Origin: an uncultured Candidatus Melainabacteria bacterium
GTDB lineage: Bacteria; Cyanobacteriota; Vampirovibrionia; Gastranaerophilales; Gastranaerophilaceae
DNA: 13,615 nt
NCBI GenBank assembly: GCA_934675225.1
Contig: CAKUQA010000008.1
Span: forward strand, 1 to 13,615
Direction: 5' to 3'
Each line of letters starts with the position of its first letter. The first letter of the stretch is position 1. Position numbers and translations under genes: made by a program. Shown here in pieces: positions 7,739-13,615 of this stretch. The notes under the pieces are model-generated. The model was not told the DNA's origin. It searched no databases and worked only from the letters and a program-made list of their open reading frames with translations.

Positions 7739-7790
7739 CGAAATCAAAGATTTCGGTCCTCCCGCAAGTGGAGGACATGGGGGTTATTAA
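7739..7790 (+). repeat. Palindromic repeat module, copy C with double hairpin
   Basis: Two perfect 7-base hairpins are adjacent: CGAAATC-AAA-GATTTCG (7739-7755), then GTCCTCC and GGAGGAC (7756-7762, 7770-7776) around a 7-base loop. A G-rich tail, ATGGGGGTTATT, follows. This is the best preserved copy. Confidence 0.55.
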
Positions 7791-7809
7791 TATAGCTAAT
7801 TTTTTTATT

Positions 7810-7840
7810 CCTTTCCTTTGAGAGGTAATGGGGAGGGATG
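7810..7840 (+). repeat. Palindromic repeat module, copy D
   Basis: Hairpin CCTTTC-CTTT-GAGAGG (7810-7825, six pairs including one G-T wobble) is followed by the tail TAATGGGGAGGGATG (7826-7840), in the same orientation as copy C. Confidence 0.4.
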
Positions 7841-7945
7841 TGTGCTATTCCGCAAGGAAAATTATGATTAAATGATCGATTTCTCTTAATTATTAAGAAA
7901 TGTAAACATGAGTTTAAAATAGGCTTAAATCCAGTCATAATGCCT

Positions 7946-7970
7946 CTATGCTATGCTATGCTATGCTATG
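7946..7970. repeat. Pentanucleotide tandem repeat, five perfect CTATG units
   Basis: CTATG is repeated five times without error and then breaks into CTGCG. It lies 108 bases upstream of the small gene at 8079. The unit is not a multiple of three, so slippage would shift any frame reading through it or change promoter-region spacing. Confidence 0.9.
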
Positions 7971-8078
7971 CTGCGCGGCGCACTGTGTCAATTGTTTCGG
8001 CTTTTATGTTTTTATAAAGGAGTAAGGGAAATCGATTTTCAAAAAAGTCAAGAAAGAAATTATAGGAGAAAAATTATT

Positions 8079-8330
8079 ATGGTAAATATCGCAAAAATTG
8101 GAACACAAGCTATGTCAAAACTTAAATCTGGTTCACTTGCAAAATACGCTAACAATCCAAAGCAATTTAATCCAACCTTAGGGAACTTAAAAGCCTTAAA
8201 AATGCACGAACCTCCTAAAGCAGATGTAGTAAATTTCAAAGTGACTGGTGAGGTATTAAAAGAAATAGCTCCAAAATTAGCTAAAGAACCTCCAGTATGG
8301 AAGAAAGTAATAGGAAAAATTTTTGGTTAA
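8079..8330 (+). CDS. Small basic protein, unrecognised
   Basis: This 83-residue protein starts MVNIAKIG and is lysine-rich, with no cysteine, signal peptide or long hydrophobic stretch. It has prolines around 46-75 and a short amphipathic basic tail ending WKKVIGKIFG. I chose ATG 8079 because GGAG (8065-8068) lies ten bases upstream. The same frame is open back to an ATG at 7953 inside the CTATG repeat, but that extension has no ribosome site and an unlike composition. It is followed by a strong terminator, so it appears to be a stand-alone transcript between the repeat mosaic and mutL. I do not recognise a family. The good ribosome site and terminator argue that it is real. Confidence 0.7.
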   Translation: MVNIAKIGTQAMSKLKSGSLAKYANNPKQFNPTLGNLKALKMHEPPKADVVNFKVTGEVLKEIAPKLAKEPPVWKKVIGKIFG

Positions 8331-8342
8331 CAAAATATAATT

Positions 8343-8378
8343 AAAAAAATGGATGAGATTATCTCATCCATTTTTTTT
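8343..8378. terminator. Bidirectional intrinsic terminator
   Basis: A perfect 10-base stem, ATGGATGAGA (8349-8358) with TCTCATCCAT (8362-8371) and a TTA loop, is flanked by A6 on the left and T7 on the right. It can therefore stop transcription from both the small gene (+) and mutL (-). The mutL stop codon (8377-8379) touches the T-run. Confidence 0.9.
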
Positions 8379-10191
8379 ATGCATTTCTTTGGAAAAATCC
8401 TGCAATTTCTTTGTGTGGAAAGAATTTTACAACCGGACGACCATGAGGACAAGTGTATGGCATTTTTGTTGTTCGCCATTTTTTTACAATCTCTTGCATT
8501 TGCCAAGTTGAAAGTTTCTGACCTGCTTTTACAGACGCTTTGCAGGCTGTTGTAATTAAAATATGTTCCTCTAGTCTGTCAATATTTCCCTCTATATTTT
8601 CTAGAATATCGGCAAGAATTTCTTTTGGATTGACTTTTGCTATCATTTGAGGAACTTTTCTGAAAATAAGTTCGTTTTCTTTCAAAAATTCTATACCAAA
8701 ACCAAATTTTTCAAATTTATCAATGTTTTCTTTGATTAGTTCTGCTTCGGTGCTAGAAACTGGAACAACATCTGATACAAATAACATTTGCGAAACTATA
8801 TTTTTTTCTGACATAAGTTTTTCATAAATGTATCTTTCTTCTGCAATATGTTGGTCAATGATTTCAAGCCCATCTTCTTTTTCAACAAGTATATATGTGT
8901 TTTTATACTGACCTATAATATTTTCTTCAGGTTCTTGTTCTTTTTCTACAGGAACAAAAAATTGTCGTTGTTCAGTCTTTTCTTCCTGTTGTTGTGAAAA
9001 TTTTTCTTCTTCCTCTTGCATTAAACGGTCAGAAACATAGATGGTATCTTCTTTTTTGTCAAAAAATATATCGCCTGAACTTTCGAGTTTTGGTTGTACA
9101 AAATCGACAACATTACTTTGTTCTTGTGGTTTGGAGAATGTCTGAGTTTGTCCAAATTGGCTGAACTGTTGCGGTTCAAATGAATTTGTTGTTTGTCGTT
9201 CAACGTAATTAGCGAGTCCTGCTTGGATTGATGTAAAAATAAAATTGAAAATTTGGTTTGTATTCTTGTATCTAACTTCTTTTTTGGTCGGGTGAACATT
9301 TACATCAACATCTGCAGGAGGAATCTCAAGATTTAGCACTACAAAAGGATATTTGCCATTTGCAATTAAACTTTTATAGGCTGTATCAATTGCTTTTTGG
9401 AAAACAGGACATTTTACGGTTCTCCCGTTTATATAAATATGGTAGCCCTTTTTACTTGAACGAGTGTAATTTGGAGTACTTACATAGCCGCTGATTTTTA
9501 ATCCTGCCAGCTGATCAGTTTTTAAAACTTCTTTTAAGTTTGAAATAATATCAGCTGAATAAACTTCTTTTACTGTTTGCAAAAGATTATTTTGGCCGGA
9601 TGTTTTTAAGACAGTTTTCCCATTTTTTTTCAATTCCAGAGAGCATTCCGGATGTGCTAATGCGATTGATTGAACAAGTTCTTGAATATAAGAAAACTCA
9701 GTATTTGAACTTTTTAAAAACTTTAAACGAGCCGGAATATTATAAAACAAGTCTTTTATATCCATAATTGTGCCGATTGCGCAACCTGTTTCAACTTGTT
9801 TAACTTCTGAGTTTTCGCATTTAACTTTTGTTCCGGTATCAAAATCCGCCGTTCTTGTTGTACAAGTTAGTTTGGAAATTGAAATTATGCTGGATAACGC
9901 TTCCCCGCGAAATCCTAGCGTATGAATGTTAAATAAGTCATCGTCAGTTGCTATTTTGCTTGTTGCATGTTTTGAAAAAGCAAGCATAATATCATCAGGG
10001 TATATACCGCAACCGTTATCGGCAACTCTAATATCTCTACAATCATTGTTTATTTCAATACTAACTTTGGTTGAGCCTGCATCTATAGAGTTTTCAACTA
10101 ATTCTTTTACAACAGATGCCGGTCGTTCAATTACTTCCCCCGCTGCAATTTGGTTAATCAAATGTTTTGAAAGTTGCTTTATTCTCGCCAT
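8377..10191 (-). CDS. mutL: DNA mismatch repair protein MutL, endonuclease type
   Basis: MutL couples mismatch recognition by MutS to strand incision. The N-terminal GHKL ATPase is intact: ELVENSIDAG (30-39), DNGCGI (58-63), GFRGEAL (93-99), and the conserved VDVNVHPTKKEVRY near 295-308. Residues 331-425 form a Gln/Glu-rich linker. The C-terminal domain retains the nuclease elements DQHIAEERYIYE (446-457), ACKASVKAG (549-557), CPHGRP (581-586) and a terminal FQR. The canonical metal motif DQHA(X)2E(X)4E has Ile in place of Ala; its acidic residues are kept. A nicking MutL implies methyl-independent strand discrimination. The 604 residues are of normal length. ATG 10191 has GAGAG nine bases upstream. 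No mutS is in the window. Confidence 0.96.
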   Translation of the reverse strand: MARIKQLSKHLINQIAAGEVIERPASVVKELVENSIDAGSTKVSIEINNDCRDIRVADNGCGIYPDDIMLAFSKHATSKIATDDDLFNIHTLGFRGEALSSIISISKLTCTTRTADFDTGTKVKCENSEVKQVETGCAIGTIMDIKDLFYNIPARLKFLKSSNTEFSYIQELVQSIALAHPECSLELKKNGKTVLKTSGQNNLLQTVKEVYSADIISNLKEVLKTDQLAGLKISGYVSTPNYTRSSKKGYHIYINGRTVKCPVFQKAIDTAYKSLIANGKYPFVVLNLEIPPADVDVNVHPTKKEVRYKNTNQIFNFIFTSIQAGLANYVERQTTNSFEPQQFSQFGQTQTFSKPQEQSNVVDFVQPKLESSGDIFFDKKEDTIYVSDRLMQEEEEKFSQQQEEKTEQRQFFVPVEKEQEPEENIIGQYKNTYILVEKEDGLEIIDQHIAEERYIYEKLMSEKNIVSQMLFVSDVVPVSSTEAELIKENIDKFEKFGFGIEFLKENELIFRKVPQMIAKVNPKEILADILENIEGNIDRLEEHILITTACKASVKAGQKLSTWQMQEIVKKWRTTKMPYTCPHGRPVVKFFPHKEIAGFFQRNA

Positions 10192-10243
10192 AACGTAAAT
10201 CTCTCAATCCTTTTCTCAATCTACATCAAACACAAATTCATAT

Positions 10244-10272
10244 AAATGTTTGATTACAAATTTGAAACATTT
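10244..10272. promoter_or_regulatory. Inverted repeat in the mutL/methyltransferase intergenic region
   Basis: AAATGTTT (10244-10251) and AAACATTT (10265-10272) are perfect inverted arms. The spacer contains a smaller palindrome, CAAATTTG (10257-10264). Its position between two divergent genes would suit an operator, but AT-rich inverted repeats also arise by chance and no promoter here is convincing. Confidence 0.3.
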
Positions 10273-10294
10273 CAGTACGATAATAAGGAAATTG

Positions 10295-10310
10295 GGCGAT
10301 AAGACAATAA
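10295..10310 (+). repeat. Short intergenic repeat related to one at 13501
   Basis: The 16-mer GGCGATAAGACAATAA matches 14 of 16 bases of the segment at 13501-13516. Both lie in gene-free DNA, so they may be remnants of one dispersed element. Confidence 0.35.
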
Positions 10311-10347
10311 ACGACCGGAAATATTTTAAGATAGGGAGATTAAGGAC

Positions 10348-11220
10348 TTGGCAAGAGTTAGAACTAATACAAAATTAAAACCGTCAAAAAAAGCTGATTT
10401 GCAGGTAGTAAAACCTGTCAAAACAACTCGTTACAGCGATATTGATTTAAATAACTGGAAAGCTTATGACCATGTGAAAACTGATACATTGTGGGAGTTT
10501 CCTACAAGATTGAAAGAAGGCGGACATTCTAACGAATATCATGGAAATTATATCCCTCAAATTGCTCAGCAATTATATGAAAGATTTACAAAGAAAAATG
10601 ATGTTGTACTAGATTTGTTCTTTGGCTCCGGTACATCAGGAATTGAAGCAATTAATATGGGTAGACGTTGCATAGGCGTTGAGTTGAAGGATGAGCTTGC
10701 AGAAAGTGTTTCTCAAAAATTTACTCCAAAACAACTTGTTACAGATGTTCGTATTATCTGTGCAGATTCAGCATCAGAAGAAATGAGAGAAAAAGTTCAA
10801 GCAAGTTTAGATATTATGAGAGAAGAAAAAGCTCAATTCTTAATTCTTCACCCTCCTTATGATGATATAATCAAGTTTTCTGATAAAAAAGAAGATTTGT
10901 CTAATTGTGCAACAACAGAAGAATTCTATGACTTGTTTGCTAAAGTTGCAAAAAATGGCTATGATATGTTAGAAAAAGGGCGTTTTGCGGCTCTTATTAT
11001 TGGTGATAGCTATAAAAATTCAGAAGTTCAACCGCTAGGTTTTGAATGTATGGCGCGTATGATGTCATTAGGCTTTAAGCTAAAAGGTATAATTGTAAAA
11101 GATATTCAAGGCAACGAACGAGCTAAAGGTAAAACAGCAAACTTGTGGCGTTATAGAGCATTAGCAGGCGGATTTTTTATCTTTAAACACGAATATGTTA
11201 TGATTTTTGAAAAGAAATAA
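10348..11220 (+). CDS. Solitary DNA methyltransferase (N6-adenine/N4-cytosine type), HPPY motif
   Basis: The product is predicted to transfer a methyl group from S-adenosylmethionine to an exocyclic amino group in DNA. Of its 290 residues, YHGNYIPQIAQQL (64-76) resembles motif X, VLDLFFGSGTSGIEA (87-101) is the SAM-binding motif I and LHPPYDDI (167-174) is catalytic motif IV. His replaces the usual Asp, Ser or Asn before PPY, which I recall as typical of one subfamily. The order X-I-IV differs from common beta-class enzymes. The conserved C-terminus LWRYRALAGGFFIFKHEYV (266-284) supports that subfamily. The start is TTG 10348, with AGGGAG nine bases upstream. No restriction endonuclease or specificity gene is adjacent, so it is probably an orphan. 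The target sequence is unknown. Confidence 0.82.
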   Translation: MARVRTNTKLKPSKKADLQVVKPVKTTRYSDIDLNNWKAYDHVKTDTLWEFPTRLKEGGHSNEYHGNYIPQIAQQLYERFTKKNDVVLDLFFGSGTSGIEAINMGRRCIGVELKDELAESVSQKFTPKQLVTDVRIICADSASEEMREKVQASLDIMREEKAQFLILHPPYDDIIKFSDKKEDLSNCATTEEFYDLFAKVAKNGYDMLEKGRFAALIIGDSYKNSEVQPLGFECMARMMSLGFKLKGIIVKDIQGNERAKGKTANLWRYRALAGGFFIFKHEYVMIFEKK

Positions 11221-11257
11221 TGTTTTTATTACTCTTGTAACATATCGTAAATAATGA

Positions 11258-11285
11258 TTGTTTATTCATCGGTTTAATTTATAAT
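11258..11285 (+). promoter_or_regulatory. Promoter predicting a leaderless or near-leaderless mRNA
   Basis: TTGTTT (11258-11263), a 16-base spacer and TATAAT (11280-11285) precede the ATG at 11293 by only seven bases. Transcription would therefore start at or next to the start codon. The -10 sits in the centre of the palindrome at 11264-11298. Confidence 0.55.
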
Positions 11286-11298
11286 TAAACCGATGAAT
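11264..11298. promoter_or_regulatory. Perfect 16-base inverted repeat over promoter and start codon
   Basis: The arm at 11264-11279 (core TTCATCGGTTTAATT) is exactly complementary to 11283-11298, with a three-base TAT centre. It covers the spacer, the -10 box and the ATG at 11293. This could be an operator for a dimeric repressor. It could instead be a terminator for the methyltransferase ending at 11220, but only a few mixed T/C bases follow the stem, so a terminator role is less well supported. Confidence 0.7.
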
Positions 11299-11964
11299 TC
11301 TTATTCTATAAATAGTGCATATTATTCACAATCATTCGGAACCGTACAAAACAAGTCGGTTTCAAAACATCGTGTTAGAACTTATAACAGAGATATTTCA
11401 AAAGCAGATAAAACGAAAGCTTTAATTGGTTCTACCATTGGTACTGTTTTACCAATTTTGTTTATGATGAAAAAGCAAGGAGTAAAAAATCCTTTAAAGT
11501 TAAAATATGGAATGTGGGATATGATAGGAGTTTCTGCAGGTTCTATTGTTGGTGGTGTTGGCGCAGGGTTAATAGCTGAGGATAAAAAAGTTCAGAAAAA
11601 TAGATTGAAAGAGGGCTTATTTCAATTTATGAATGCATCTATTCCTACTTGGATTGTTGGAGGAGTGGTTAGTCTTTGTGAAAATAGCAAAAAATACAAT
11701 AATAAAAGAAATAAAATTTTATCAGTAGTTGGTGGGCTTTTGGTCGGAATGTATGGAGCTGCAGCCTTATCAAATGTTATAGTTGACCCTAAAGACAAGC
11801 ATCCGGATAGAAAACTTTCATTTAAAGATGCATTAGCCAATATTGATGATGGTATTGGCGCTTTAGCATTAGCTAAAATTCCAATAGTCGAAAAATTAAA
11901 TATAGGTAGATTTTTGCCAATAATATATGCAGCTTGTGGCTATAGAGCAGGACAAAGTAACTAA
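11293..11964 (+). CDS. Unrecognised membrane protein
   Basis: The 223-residue product has four hydrophobic, glycine-rich segments (about 43-59, 76-95, 110-128 and 142-164) and a fifth weaker one at 205-216, after a polar 40-residue N-terminus rich in Ser, Tyr and Asn. The glycine-rich pattern GSIVGGVGAGLIAE recalls small inner-membrane proteins but gives no family. There is no ribosome site before ATG 11293 and no other ATG before residue 58. With the promoter seven bases upstream, translation from a leaderless mRNA is likely. It lies 72 bases after the methyltransferase and overlaps the convergent glycosyltransferase gene by four bases (CTAA at 11961-11964). The role is unknown. The start is the main uncertainty. 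Confidence 0.65.
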   Translation: MNSYSINSAYYSQSFGTVQNKSVSKHRVRTYNRDISKADKTKALIGSTIGTVLPILFMMKKQGVKNPLKLKYGMWDMIGVSAGSIVGGVGAGLIAEDKKVQKNRLKEGLFQFMNASIPTWIVGGVVSLCENSKKYNNKRNKILSVVGGLLVGMYGAAALSNVIVDPKDKHPDRKLSFKDALANIDDGIGALALAKIPIVEKLNIGRFLPIIYAACGYRAGQSN

Positions 11965-13406
11965 GAATTGATTGTTTTGACAATTCTTTTCATTAGCTCG
12001 CTCCAAGTTTCTCTTTCTCCCAGTCGGAAAAGTTTTACGCTATCGTACCAATCACAGTGCGTTAAGTCCATGTGCCAGCGCCAATTATAGTTGTATGGTA
12101 AAAGAATTATGCAAGGTTTTCCCATAGCTCCTGCTAAATGTGCTAAAGAAGAATCGCTTGAAATTACAAGATCAACATTTTCTAATGCTCCTGCAGTGTA
12201 AGAAAAATCTTTGAAATCTTTGCTCAAATCTGTAATATCATACTTGTTTGCAAGTTTAGTAAATTCTTCTGCTCCCTCAAAAGTTTGTGCAGAATAGATT
12301 TTAGTATCAGGTAATTCAAACAATGGCGCAAAAGCTTCTACATTAATAACTCTGTCTGTTTCATAATAAGTGTTTCCTTGCCATTTTATGGCGATTTTAA
12401 ATTTGTTATTATTAAAGTATTTTTCTTTGAAATACTGAATTTTATCTGCAGTTGCCTTTAGATATTTGTCATGATGCATAAAGATTTCATCATTTTTCAA
12501 GCCCAAAACGTATGGAATGCTTAAAAAAGGTAGGTGTACGTCAAAATCAGTTCTATTTTCTTCATAAAACAAGTCCATAACTTCGGTATTAGGAAAGTTA
12601 TCTCTAAATAATTGTGACAACTCTTTTTGTGGCTTGATTAAAAGTTTTTTGCAGCGTTTTTGCAATTCGGGAATATATCTTGCAAACATAATCATATCGC
12701 CAAAACCTGCTTCATAATAGGTATAAAGAGTTTTGTTAGAAATATCTTCGCCCTGCCAAAGCGGAGCTTTTTCTATTAAGTGCGGATAAGTAACTTTTTG
12801 TGACGTAATTGCAGTGCCTCGACAAAGACGGTTTTCAAAGTATTTTGTGCCTGTTTCGTAGTCTTTTATCCTAAAATATCCAAGAGACAAAAAATATAAG
12901 ACCTCTTGGTCATTAGGGTTGATTTCAAGACATTTTTTGAAGTATTCAATTGCTTTTTGTGGGGCGTTTAAAAATAAATAAAGGCTTGCTAAGTTAAAAC
13001 AAGCTTTTTCTGACTTTGGATTAAGCTCTAGAGCTTTAAGGTAAGCTTTTTTAGATTTTTTGTATTTAATATTATTTTTATAAGCAAGTGCAAGTATAAA
13101 ATATATTTCAAAGCCGCAATTAACTTCTTGGCAAGCTTTTTCTAATATTTTTATTTCTGTTTCGTAATCTTTTTGAAATTCGTACACTCTAGCTAAATTT
13201 TCATAAAAATATGCATCTTTTTTTATTTCAAGAGCTTTTTTAATATATTTTTCTGCTTCATTCAATTGCTTTTGCGAAATTTTAATAAGTCCTAAAAGGT
13301 TTAAAACTTGTGCATTTTGAGGTTCTGTTTCCAAAACTTGTTTATAAACTTTTTCAGCTTCGTCAAGTTTGCCCTGAGAATGTAATTTGAACGCAGTATT
13401 TAGCAT
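11961..13406 (-). CDS. TPR protein with C-terminal GT9-like glycosyltransferase domain
   Basis: Residues 1-190 form about five TPR units (for example AYLKALELNPKSEKACFNLA) that probably bind protein or scaffold partners. Residues 225-481 resemble the heptosyltransferase-like GT9 fold attached to TPRs in many bacteria. Visible elements are YYEAGFGDMIMFARYIPEL (230-248), IKWQGN (340-345), the donor-site segment DLVISSDSSLAHLAGAMGKP (412-431) and LLPYNYNWRW (435-444). It probably transfers a sugar to a protein or envelope glycan; donor and acceptor cannot be read. There is no signal peptide or membrane anchor. ATG 13406 has no ribosome site, but a textbook promoter ends six bases upstream, so a leaderless mRNA is predicted. 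The length of 481 residues suits the architecture. Confidence 0.85.
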   Translation of the reverse strand: MLNTAFKLHSQGKLDEAEKVYKQVLETEPQNAQVLNLLGLIKISQKQLNEAEKYIKKALEIKKDAYFYENLARVYEFQKDYETEIKILEKACQEVNCGFEIYFILALAYKNNIKYKKSKKAYLKALELNPKSEKACFNLASLYLFLNAPQKAIEYFKKCLEINPNDQEVLYFLSLGYFRIKDYETGTKYFENRLCRGTAITSQKVTYPHLIEKAPLWQGEDISNKTLYTYYEAGFGDMIMFARYIPELQKRCKKLLIKPQKELSQLFRDNFPNTEVMDLFYEENRTDFDVHLPFLSIPYVLGLKNDEIFMHHDKYLKATADKIQYFKEKYFNNNKFKIAIKWQGNTYYETDRVINVEAFAPLFELPDTKIYSAQTFEGAEEFTKLANKYDITDLSKDFKDFSYTAGALENVDLVISSDSSLAHLAGAMGKPCIILLPYNYNWRWHMDLTHCDWYDSVKLFRLGERETWSELMKRIVKTINS

Positions 13407-13412
13407 AGTTGT

Positions 13413-13441
13413 ATTATATCGGGGAATGAGGAAGATTGCAA
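13413..13441 (-). promoter_or_regulatory. Near-consensus promoter giving a leaderless mRNA for the TPR-glycosyltransferase
   Basis: On the minus strand TTGCAA (13441-13436), a 17-base spacer and a perfect TATAAT (13418-13413) are followed after six bases by the ATG at 13406. The expected transcription start is the A of that ATG. Confidence 0.75.
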
Positions 13442-13450
13442 GGCTAAAGA

Positions 13451-13517
13451 GTGAGAAGTGAAACGTGAAAAGACCTTATCTATGGGCAATAAGGCTTTAA
13501 GGCGATAGGGCAATAAG
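13451..13517 (+). repeat. Short degenerate tandem repeats
   Basis: Three heptamers, GTGAGAA, GTGAAAC and GTGAAAA, follow one another at 13451-13471. GGGCAATAAG then occurs twice, at 13484-13493 and 13508-13517. The latter tract shares a 14-of-16 match with 10295-10310. No coding potential is seen here. Confidence 0.55.
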
Positions 13518-13525
13518 ATTTTACA

Positions 13526-13590
13526 GTCATTGTGAGCGAATGCGAAACAATAATGTCGTCATTCTGAGGGCTTTGCCCGAAAGAATCCAG
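13526..13590 (+). repeat. Two tandem GTCATT-type dispersed palindromic repeats
   Basis: Two units begin GTCATTGTGAGCG (13526) and GTCATTCTGAGGG (13558). Each has outer inverted arms: ATTGT/ACAAT in the first, ATTCT/AGAAT in the second. The second also contains the perfect hairpin GGGC-TTT-GCCC (13568-13578). I recognise this as the GTCATT-TGAG-GAAT kind of short repeat found between genes in many unrelated bacteria. Downstream bases to the window end show nothing else. Confidence 0.65.
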
Positions 13591-13615
13591 CTGATTAATT
13601 TCAATATTGGCGGGG

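Larger units (their letters stand above)
7436..7900. repeat. Gene-free mosaic of degenerate palindromic (REP-like) repeats
   Basis: From the DAHP synthase stop to the small gene at 8079 (over 640 bases) I see no convincing gene. The stretch is rich in short hairpins: GTGC/GCAC at 7436-7446, an imperfect 11-pair hairpin at 7541-7578 (CTTCCT with AGGAAG, GCAAA with TTTGC), GGGT/ACCC at 7636-7647, TTCC-GCAA-GGAA at 7848-7859 and CTTAAT/ATTAAG at 7885-7897. Four places also share the layout of a C-rich/G-rich hairpin followed by a G-rich tail, listed separately. The composition differs from coding neighbours, with local G and C runs. Open frames here appear to be chance products of the repeats. 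Confidence 0.65.

Noticed and set aside
7744..7938. 64-codon minus-strand open frame
   Set aside because: It also runs through repeat copies C and D, without a ribosome site or recognisable protein features.
7953..8078. N-terminal extension of the small basic protein starting inside the CTATG repeat
   Set aside because: There is no ribosome site at 7953 and the extra residues are unlike the rest. ATG 8079 has GGAG at good spacing. Kept only as a phase-variation possibility.
10348..11220. Methyltransferase as part of a restriction-modification or BREX/DISARM-like defence system
   Set aside because: No nuclease, helicase, phosphatase-like or specificity gene lies within the window on either side.
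13526..13590. CRISPR-like repeats
   Set aside because: Only two unequal units, with no regular spacing or spacers. They match a dispersed palindromic repeat type instead.

Overview
The window is AT-rich, densely packed bacterial DNA that uses the standard code. A fused VKOR-DsbA disulphide enzyme, several TPR proteins, a TPR-glycosyltransferase, an endonuclease-type MutL and patches of short palindromic intergenic repeats suggest a diderm from an AT-rich, probably host-associated lineage. Non-photosynthetic Cyanobacteriota (Melainabacteria/Gastranaerophilales) fit best, because VKOR-thioredoxin fusions are typical of cyanobacteria. That placement is inference. No rRNA, tRNA, phage, transposase or CRISPR array was seen.

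Layout. 1-945 (+): the end of an unrecognised gene, overlapping upp (uracil salvage). 987-2685 (-): a protein with a MshEN-like domain and a coiled coil, translationally overlapping a zinc-type L-asparaginase. A divergent promoter region at 2686-2864 separates these from 2865-4584 (+), a VKOR-DsbA fusion overlapping queH (queuosine synthesis). 4688-6319 (+): an exported TPR protein with four cysteines and Asn/Met-rich tails, followed by a cytoplasmic TPR-like protein. 6386-7435 (+): DAHP synthase, the first step of the shikimate pathway. 7436-8078 has no convincing gene and is a mosaic of palindromic repeats ending in a five-copy pentanucleotide tandem repeat. 8079-8330 (+): a small basic protein, sharing a bidirectional terminator with the convergent mutL (8377-10191, -). 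10348-11220 (+): a solitary DNA methyltransferase divergent from mutL. 11293-11964 (+): an unknown membrane protein whose promoter and start codon lie in a perfect palindrome. It meets, tail to tail with a 4-base overlap, a TPR-glycosyltransferase gene (11961-13406, -). 13441-13615 holds short repeats.

Most genes are housekeeping and no multi-gene defence or biosynthetic system is evident. The best leads are: two genes whose promoter-to-start spacing predicts leaderless mRNAs; the 35-base palindrome over one of those starts; the exported cysteine-containing, Asn/Met-rich protein beside the disulphide-forming enzyme; the repeat mosaic with its tandem repeat; and the orphan methyltransferase with an HPPY motif.
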